A stretch of DNA of 26,184 bases, from contig LXTG01000112.1 of assembly GCA_001643535.1 (NCBI GenBank), positions 1 to 26,184 of the forward strand. The letters run 5' to 3'. Made by a program: the position numbers and the translations under genes. Positions within the stretch are counted from its first letter, which is position 1; each line of letters starts with the position of its first letter. The notes beneath the pieces were generated by a model. That model saw nothing but the letters and a program-made list of their open reading frames with translations. It ran no database searches and was not told the DNA's origin. The stretch comes from a candidate division NC10 bacterium SPGG6 (GTDB lineage Bacteria > Methylomirabilota > Methylomirabilia > Methylomirabilales > CSP1-5). Positions 20,944 through 26,184 of this stretch are shown piece after piece.

Positions 20944-23844
20944 TCAGCGGTGAGCGGCTTCAACGGCCTCCCTCAAGATTTCCGCCGGGTGCCTGGCGAC
21001 CCGCCCGGTCCCGTGGAGAATTTGCTGCCGACACGAGACTCCCGAGGCAACGATCTCCACCTGCGTCCCGACCTCCTCGATCGCCGGAAACAGGCGCTGC
21101 CGGCCGATAGCTACCGAGAGGTCGTAGTGCTCTCGCTCGAAGCCGAAGGAGCCCGCCATGCCGCAGCAACCTGCATCGACCTCATCAACCGTGAGTCCCG
21201 GGATCAGGCGCAGGGCTTCGATCGTCGGCCGGGACCCGATCAACGCCTTCTGATGGCAGTGGCTGTGGACGAGAACCCGCCGTTCAGTTTCCCGAAACGC
21301 TCCCCGAATCTCACCCAGCCCGTGACGGTCGAGGAGGAACTCTTCCAGGAGAAAGCTCAGGCGCGCCACCGCCTCGGCCTCGGGGCTCTCCACCAGGTCG
21401 CGGTACTCGTCCCGGAGGGTCAAGAGACAACTTGGCTCACACCCCACGATGGGGATCCCGGCCTTCACGTAGTGATACAACCGATCGACCGTCACCCTGG
21501 CGCGCCTGACCGCCTCTCCGAGGAGCCCTTTGGAAATCAAAGTCCGCCCGCAGCAGCCCGCATCCGCCAGGACCACGTGATAGCCCAACCCCTCAAGAAG
21601 TGTGGTTGCCGCGATCCCCACCTCTGGATAGTGATAGTTCATGAAGGTATCGGGAAAGAGAGCGACCGGCCCATTGGCCCCTGGCGGCGACCCACCCCGC
21701 CTCCCGAACCATCGGGTAAAGCTCGGAGAGACAAACGGAGGGAGCGGGCGCCGCCCGTCGATCCCCACGAGATGGTCCAGTAACCATCGGGTGCCGGGGA
21801 TCGCCATCGCCCAGTTCGAGAGTGGCGCTAGCCGACTCCCCCACCGGCCCAACGCCGCCGCGTGGGCAAAAATCCGGGTCCGGAAAGGGATGCCGTTTTT
21901 CTCATAGTACCGGGCGAGAAATTCAGCCTTCAGCTTGGCCATATCGACGCTCGTGGGGCACTCGCTCTTGCAGGCCTTACACTCGAGGCACAGATCTAAC
22001 GCCGCATAGAGCTCGGGCCCGCTCAGGGCCTCGGGGGGGAGCTCCCCCGAGAGCGCCGCCCGCAGGAGATTGGCACGACCGCGGGTGGAGTGTTCTTCCT
22101 CGCGAGTGACCATGTAGGAGGGACACATTGTCCCGCGCATCTTCCGGCAATTTCCGACTCCGATACATCGTTCGACAGCCGTGGCGAGACTCCCCTCCTC
22201 CCGAAACCGGTGATGCGTCTCTACAGCGGCCGTCCGATACACTTCTCCATATCGAAGTTGGTCGTTGACCTGGGGCGGATCATCGCTCACGATCTTGCCG
22301 GGATTGAGAATGCCGTGTGGGTCCAAGAGTGCCTTCACCTCGCGGAAGGCCTTCTCGAGCTCACCGTACTGCCCCCCAATGTAGCTGGTCCTGGACAATC
22401 CATCCCCGTGCTCCGCACTGATGGTTCCATTCAGCCCCCAGACGATCTCGTGGGCCTCCTCGGCAATGGACCGGATGAGCGCGATATCCCGCGGGTCTTT
22501 CGGATCTAAAAAGGGCAGGATATGGAGGTTGCCGTCCCCGGCGTGCCCGTAGATACCTGCCGTCACCTTATATCTATCGAAGAGCTGCCGCATCTTTCCG
22601 ATGAAGTCGGGCAGACGCGTAGGATGAACAGCAGCATCCTCGATGAAAATCAAAGGCTTGCGGGGACCCTGTATCTTACTGATGACCGCCGCCGCGACCT
22701 TTCGAAGGGCGAGGATCTTTGCTTGATCATCGGACGAGGGCGCCAGGAGCATCCCGGTGGCAAGACGGCATTCCTCCACCACTCGTCTATGCGTCGCCGC
22801 CATAGCAGCCTCGACATCTTCGGTGCGCTCCCCTTCGTGCTCGAGGATCAGAACCGCCTCCACCCCTTCTGGGAGGAAAGGGCGAAGCCCGGGATCATGT
22901 CGTCTGCTGAGATCCAGAATCTGCCGCTCTAGGACCTCGATCATGCTCGGCCGAAGCTCCCGGAGGACCGCCACAGCTTCCCCCATCTTTTCCAGAGAGT
23001 CGAAGGTTAGCAGGGCGATGGTCCGGTTTCGGGGATGATCCAGAACCCGGAACGTCGCCTCGGTGAAGATCCCCAGAGTCCCCTCTGACCCGGTGAAGAG
23101 CTGGCCGAGGTCTATCATCCCATTTTGTGCCAGACGCCACAGGTTGTACCCGCAGTTGTTGTTCGTCACCTCTGGGACCCTCTCCTTCAATTGAGCACCG
23201 AAGCGCTCCAAAATGCTCAGGAGACCCCGATAGATCGGGCCTTGGACCGGGTCCTGGAGAAGGACCGGAAGGCGGGGACCGTTTCGATCGACCGGCTCGG
23301 TTCGGATGATCTCGCCGCTGGCGAGGACTACATCGAGGGAGTTAAGGTAATCCCTGGTGGTCCCATACTTGACCGCATGCGCCCCTTTGCTATTGGTGGC
23401 CAACATCCCCCCCAGGGCGCATACATCTTCACTCGAGGGATCGGGAGGAAAATACTTATTGTGCTGCTTGAGCACCGTCGTGAGAGAGGTCAGCGTGCAG
23501 CCGGGCTCGACTCGAACCCAGCCTTCGTCAGGATTGAGCTCGACGATCCGGTGCATGTAGCGGGTGAAATCTAACACGATGCCTGCCCCAAGCTCCTGCC
23601 CGCAACGACTGGAGCCGCCCCCTCGCGGGACCAGCGAAATGCCCCGATCGGCAGCGTAGCGCACGGTGGCGATCACATCCTCGCGGCTCTTCGGAAAGAC
23701 CACCCCAAGCGGCTTGATCCGATACATGCAGGCCCCGGTGCTGTAAAGCACCCGGGTCACCTCGTCGAACCGCGCATCTCCTTCGATGAGGGCGTCGAGA
23801 TCCGCACCCATGGACTTGACCTGTGAGGCCACCGCGTCTGTCAT
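20944..23844 (-). CDS. FAD/[4Fe-4S] 2-hydroxyacid dehydrogenase (GlcD-GlcF fusion, YdiJ type)
   Basis: This 966-residue fusion oxidises a D-2-hydroxyacid to a 2-oxoacid and passes electrons through Fe-S clusters to a membrane or soluble acceptor. The FAD-binding domain (about 40-265) has PRGGGSSRCGQ and ALGGMLATNSKGAHAVKYGTT. The FAD-oxidase C-terminal domain (about 270-525) has the metal-binding GHAGDGNLH (433-441) and SAEHGDG. Two Fe-S motifs follow: C560/C566/C574 in an incomplete pattern, and a full C619-x2-C-x2-C-x3-CP. Two cysteine-rich CCG domains (about 700-940) carry DAGCCGRT, HSHCHQKALIG and DAGCCGMAGSFG. Relatives include E. coli YdiJ (D-2-hydroxyglutarate dehydrogenase) and D-lactate dehydrogenases. 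It lies 4 nt after the gamma-subunit gene; CGAGGTAA before the ATG serves as SD. Confidence 0.92.
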   Translation of the reverse strand: MTDAVASQVKSMGADLDALIEGDARFDEVTRVLYSTGACMYRIKPLGVVFPKSREDVIATVRYAADRGISLVPRGGGSSRCGQELGAGIVLDFTRYMHRIVELNPDEGWVRVEPGCTLTSLTTVLKQHNKYFPPDPSSEDVCALGGMLATNSKGAHAVKYGTTRDYLNSLDVVLASGEIIRTEPVDRNGPRLPVLLQDPVQGPIYRGLLSILERFGAQLKERVPEVTNNNCGYNLWRLAQNGMIDLGQLFTGSEGTLGIFTEATFRVLDHPRNRTIALLTFDSLEKMGEAVAVLRELRPSMIEVLERQILDLSRRHDPGLRPFLPEGVEAVLILEHEGERTEDVEAAMAATHRRVVEECRLATGMLLAPSSDDQAKILALRKVAAAVISKIQGPRKPLIFIEDAAVHPTRLPDFIGKMRQLFDRYKVTAGIYGHAGDGNLHILPFLDPKDPRDIALIRSIAEEAHEIVWGLNGTISAEHGDGLSRTSYIGGQYGELEKAFREVKALLDPHGILNPGKIVSDDPPQVNDQLRYGEVYRTAAVETHHRFREEGSLATAVERCIGVGNCRKMRGTMCPSYMVTREEEHSTRGRANLLRAALSGELPPEALSGPELYAALDLCLECKACKSECPTSVDMAKLKAEFLARYYEKNGIPFRTRIFAHAAALGRWGSRLAPLSNWAMAIPGTRWLLDHLVGIDGRRPLPPFVSPSFTRWFGRRGGSPPGANGPVALFPDTFMNYHYPEVGIAATTLLEGLGYHVVLADAGCCGRTLISKGLLGEAVRRARVTVDRLYHYVKAGIPIVGCEPSCLLTLRDEYRDLVESPEAEAVARLSFLLEEFLLDRHGLGEIRGAFRETERRVLVHSHCHQKALIGSRPTIEALRLIPGLTVDEVDAGCCGMAGSFGFEREHYDLSVAIGRQRLFPAIEEVGTQVEIVASGVSCRQQILHGTGRVARHPAEILREAVEAAHR

Positions 23845-23848
23845 GAAG

Positions 23849-24400
23849 TTACCTCGCGTGAGCTGCGACCGCCTGGGCGGCTGCGTTGAGTGCCTCCAGG
23901 GACCGTCGTCGGTCGGCGCCCTTGGTCTCAGCCTCGACGACCCGCCTGAGGACTTCTCGGTTCACCACCCCTGACAGGACCGCGGTTGCGACGGCAACCG
24001 GGAGGGCCAGGTCAATCTTGAACCGCTCGGCGATCCCGCTGAGATTGGCAACCGCTACGCGGGCCCGGGCATGTAGCTGGACCGCACCGTCACTGTTCAC
24101 CAGCACCACTCCGGTCTCCTTGAGGCCCGTGGTGACATCGACCTCCTTCAGGATGCTGGCATCCGTCACCGCCACCAGGTCCAGAATATACTCCTGCGAG
24201 TACGTCTCGATAGGCTCCTTAGCCACCCGGAGGTGCGCTGCTTCGGGGGTGTGACCCCGGAGGAAGAGCCAGGGGGGCCGGAACTGCACCTGCTTGCCCT
24301 CGGCCAGGGCGGCCTGGGCCAGCAGGCGTGCGGCCTCGATAAAGGGGGCCTGATGGTCGTATCGGGGCAGCCGTCGCCCGTGGAAGCGAAGCTCATTCAT
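23849..24400 (-). CDS. Divergent gamma subunit of 2-oxoacid:ferredoxin oxidoreductase
   Basis: The 183-residue product keeps the overall pattern of the gamma domain: an N-terminal FHGR, AARLLAQAALAEGKQVQF, RVAKEPIETYS, DLVAVTDASIL, VVLVNSDGAV and LPVAVATAVLSGVVNREVL. The normally invariant GRGGQG motif is missing (it reads GRRLPR), and the usual FGPERRG segment reads WLFLRGH. Identification rests on length, pattern and gene order. The start ATG at 24400 overlaps the beta stop by 4 nt (ATGA); a longer frame back to 24568 would lie inside the beta gene and is not family-like. Function may be structural. Confidence 0.8.
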   Translation of the reverse strand: MNELRFHGRRLPRYDHQAPFIEAARLLAQAALAEGKQVQFRPPWLFLRGHTPEAAHLRVAKEPIETYSQEYILDLVAVTDASILKEVDVTTGLKETGVVLVNSDGAVQLHARARVAVANLSGIAERFKIDLALPVAVATAVLSGVVNREVLRRVVEAETKGADRRRSLEALNAAAQAVAAHAR

Positions 24401-25278
24401 CTGAGCTCCCTCCAGTCCCGATCCACCTTCTTCTGGAGGATTTGCACTTCCCGGGGGGTGAGGTGCCCAAACCGCCGTTGGAGGCCCACGTATTCCTTGA
24501 CCGGCCGCCGCCGCTTTGGGCGGAAGGTGAGTTTCATCCGGCCTTGATCGAACTCGTAGAGTATCCACATCCCTGTCTCGACGGCCGCCCGGGTGACCTC
24601 AATCGTGTCCTGGTGGGGATACCCCCAGGCAATTGGACAGGGGGTGAGGACATGCAGGTACCGGAAGCCCCGGATCCGGGCTGCCCGGCGGAGCTTCTTG
24701 CGGTAGTCCTCCAGGTGAGACACCGCGGCCGTGGCGACATAGGGGGCCCCATGCGCCGCCATGATCTTCGGCACATTCTTCTTGAGGGTCGGGACGCCCT
24801 TCGGCGTGGTGGGGGTCCGGGCCCTGGCCGGCGAGCTCGAGGTGGCCTGGCCCTGGGTGTTCATGGCTACCTCATTATCGTAACAGATATAGAGGATGTT
24901 TTCGTTCCGGCTCGCCGCCCCCGAGAGGGCCTGAAACCCGATGTCGGCGGTCCCGGAGTCTCCGGCGAAGCAGACGACGTGCACGTCGCGCATCCCGCGG
25001 GCATCGTAGGCATGTCTCAGTCCGGTCGCCGCCGCCGGCGCACTTTCGAAGATCCAGTGGATGAAGGGGACCTTCCAGGACGCATTGGTGTACGAAAGGC
25101 TGAAGGTGGCCGCGCAGCTCGCCGGACAGATGACGGCCATCCTCGGCCCGAGCATCTCGGCCAAGAGGTCTGCCGCGGGCAGGGCTCCGCACCCCTCGCA
25201 GGCGGTCCCCTTCATGACCGGCGGCAGGCTGAACCGGCGTGATCGGGGGATGGTCGGAAGCGGTGCGGGTGCTGGCAT
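24397..25278 (-). CDS. 2-oxoacid:ferredoxin oxidoreductase beta subunit (TPP-binding)
   Basis: This TPP-binding subunit decarboxylates a 2-oxoacid (pyruvate-type) and hands electrons to a [4Fe-4S] cluster and ferredoxin. The 293-residue protein has Cys27-x2-Cys30 (ACEGCGALPAA), Cys51/Cys55 and Cys214 (LTPCPIAWGY) as cluster ligands. The TPP region GDSGTADIGFQALSGAASRNENILYICYDNE (106-136) is very similar to archaeal-type pyruvate oxidoreductases, except for GDS in place of GDG and AMNTQGQ in place of the usual YMNTG-Q. GGAGG 7 nt before the ATG supports the start. It is 12 nt from alpha and overlaps gamma. Confidence 0.92.
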   Translation of the reverse strand: MPAPAPLPTIPRSRRFSLPPVMKGTACEGCGALPAADLLAEMLGPRMAVICPASCAATFSLSYTNASWKVPFIHWIFESAPAAATGLRHAYDARGMRDVHVVCFAGDSGTADIGFQALSGAASRNENILYICYDNEVAMNTQGQATSSSPARARTPTTPKGVPTLKKNVPKIMAAHGAPYVATAAVSHLEDYRKKLRRAARIRGFRYLHVLTPCPIAWGYPHQDTIEVTRAAVETGMWILYEFDQGRMKLTFRPKRRRPVKEYVGLQRRFGHLTPREVQILQKKVDRDWRELR

Positions 25279-25290
25279 ATGGATTCCTCC

Positions 25291-26173
25291 CTATCCGCCC
25301 CGGGCCAGAGGCCGGGCCTGGGGCGATTCGTCGCGCACGCGCCCCCGGTCAAGCCCAAGCCAGTCGATGGCATCCTCCTCCTTGTCGAAGGGGGCTTCGC
25401 GCTTAAGCGCCTTTCGGGTGAGCTCTTTCACCTGGCGGACGGTCACGTCCCTCCCGCCGAGGCCGGCGATGACCCCCACAACCCGCGGCGGCTCGGATGA
25501 GCCATAGAGGGCCGATCGGATCTCCTCGTACAGCACCCCATGGCCGCCGGCAGCACAGTTGCGGTCGATGGCAATCACCACCTCCGCCCCCCGAATTGCC
25601 TCCCGAATCGCCTGCCTGGGGAAAGGCCGATAGGCACGGATCTTGAGGAGGCTTGCGGAAACCCCCTCGGCCTGGAGCTCGCGCACGGCCCGTCGAGCCG
25701 TCTTGGCGATCGAGCCCATGCTGGCCAGGACACAGCGGCCGGCAGGCTCGGTCGTCTCGATCAGCCCCTGCCGCTTTCCCTCGACGGCTTCAGCATATGC
25801 CTTTCCCACCTCGGGGATGACGCGGAGGGCGGCCTCCATGGCCTGATGTTCGGCGAACTTGAATTCGGTGTACCGCTCGGGTGGTGTTGGGGGGTTCAGA
25901 GAGCGTGGCTCTGATGGATCGAGTAGCGCCAAGACGTGAGGTCGCCCGAGAAAACGGTCCACCGCCTTGGGATCTGGCACCACGACCCCCTCGGCGGTGT
26001 TCGAGTGGATAAAGGACTCGTAGCAGACCATCGCCGGTAGCCGGACCCGTGCATCTTCACAGATCTTAAAGAGTTGAATGGCCGTGTCGAGGACCTCCTG
26101 TGCGTCCTCGCAAAAGAGCTGGATCCACCCCGCCCGGTTCACGGCCAAGGCATCATTGTGGTCCGCGTATCGG
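25291..26173 (-). CDS. 2-oxoacid:ferredoxin oxidoreductase alpha subunit, 5' end missing
   Basis: The frame is open to the adapter at the contig end, so the N-terminal part is lost. The first readable codons give RYADHNDALAVNRAGWIQLF, a conserved segment of the alpha subunit where other family members have HxDHNDTLAMRDTGW. A TTG codon at 26148 is not the start. The visible 290 or so residues hold the end of the pyrimidine-binding domain (IQLFKICEDARVRLPAMVCYESFIHSNTAEGV) and the complete transketolase-C-like domain II (ASMGSIAKTARRAVRELQAEG, KIRAYRPFP, IDRNCAAGGHG, VIAGLGGRDV). It is the first visible gene of the operon; a ferredoxin-like delta subunit, if any, would lie outside. Confidence 0.92.
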
Positions 26174-26184
26174 AGATCGGAAGA
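26174..26184. other. Illumina adapter remnant at right contig end
   Basis: The last 11 bases, AGATCGGAAGA, are the start of the Illumina read-through adapter and the reverse complement of bases 1-11. They interrupt the alpha-subunit reading frame and should be trimmed. Confidence 0.93.

Noticed and set aside
24401..24568. N-terminal extension of the gamma subunit to an upstream start at 24568.
   Set aside because: The extra 56 residues are the out-of-frame shadow of the beta subunit 3' end; the ATGA overlap at 24397-24400 gives the family-like start.
1..26184. Search for CRISPR arrays, tRNA or rRNA genes, phage or plasmid functions.
   Set aside because: No spaced direct repeats, tRNA-like cloverleaf, rRNA segments, integrase, replication or toxin-antitoxin genes were recognised by eye; a covariance-model scan could still find a small RNA.

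Overview
This is a 26.2 kb, GC-rich, gene-dense contig from a Gram-negative bacterium. A complete tol-pal operon shows an outer membrane. bshC and bshA indicate bacillithiol as the low-molecular-weight thiol. A split proton-translocating transhydrogenase, a ferredoxin-dependent 2-oxoacid oxidoreductase and a probable radical SAM selenoprotein complete the picture. This mix suggests an uncultured soil or groundwater lineage such as Methylomirabilota/Rokubacteria, but that is a guess from gene content. Both contig ends carry an 11-nt remnant of the Illumina adapter (1-11 and 26174-26184, reverse complements of each other), so the contig is a sequencing product with artificial termini.

Layout. 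148-2118 (+): subtilisin-like protease with a C-terminal P domain. 2115-2477: decayed C-terminal fragment of a histone-deacetylase-family gene. 2534-2931: two tandem copies of a ~195 bp hairpin-rich inverted-repeat element; a third copy lies inverted at 18696-18896. 7849 down to 2928 (-): tolQ-tolR-tolA-tolB-pal-cpoB. 8498-11393 (+): bshC and bshA, with an inverted heptamer repeat between them. 11513-11926 (+): DoxX-family membrane protein. 15500 down to 11942 (-): ATP-grasp enzyme, nfuA and a radical SAM protein. 18418 down to 15604 (-): pntAA-pntAB-pntB. 26173 down to 18893 (-): one tight operon with 2-oxoacid:ferredoxin oxidoreductase alpha (cut by the contig end), beta and gamma, an FAD/Fe-S 2-hydroxyacid dehydrogenase, a crotonase and a class III CoA-transferase.

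How the genes work together. Tol-Pal is an energised envelope machine. BshA and BshC are the first and last steps of bacillithiol synthesis; the deacetylase step (BshB) is not in the window. The last operon reads as a possible route from a 2-hydroxyacid to a 2-oxoacid and then to an acyl-CoA with reduced ferredoxin, followed by CoA transfer and crotonase chemistry. The transhydrogenase links NADH/NADPH balance to the proton gradient.

Most interesting points. (1) The radical SAM gene appears to end at a TGA at 11978-11980, but the frame continues as Cys-[TGA]-Ala-Glu-Pro and reaches the next stop at 11942. A 17-nt stem-loop with GGU in its loop starts 13 nt after the TGA, as expected of a bacterial SECIS, so the gene very likely encodes a CUAEP-tail selenoprotein. 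(2) All complete repeat copies are bounded by CTAG, and in two cases that CTAG contains the TAG stop codon of the adjacent gene.
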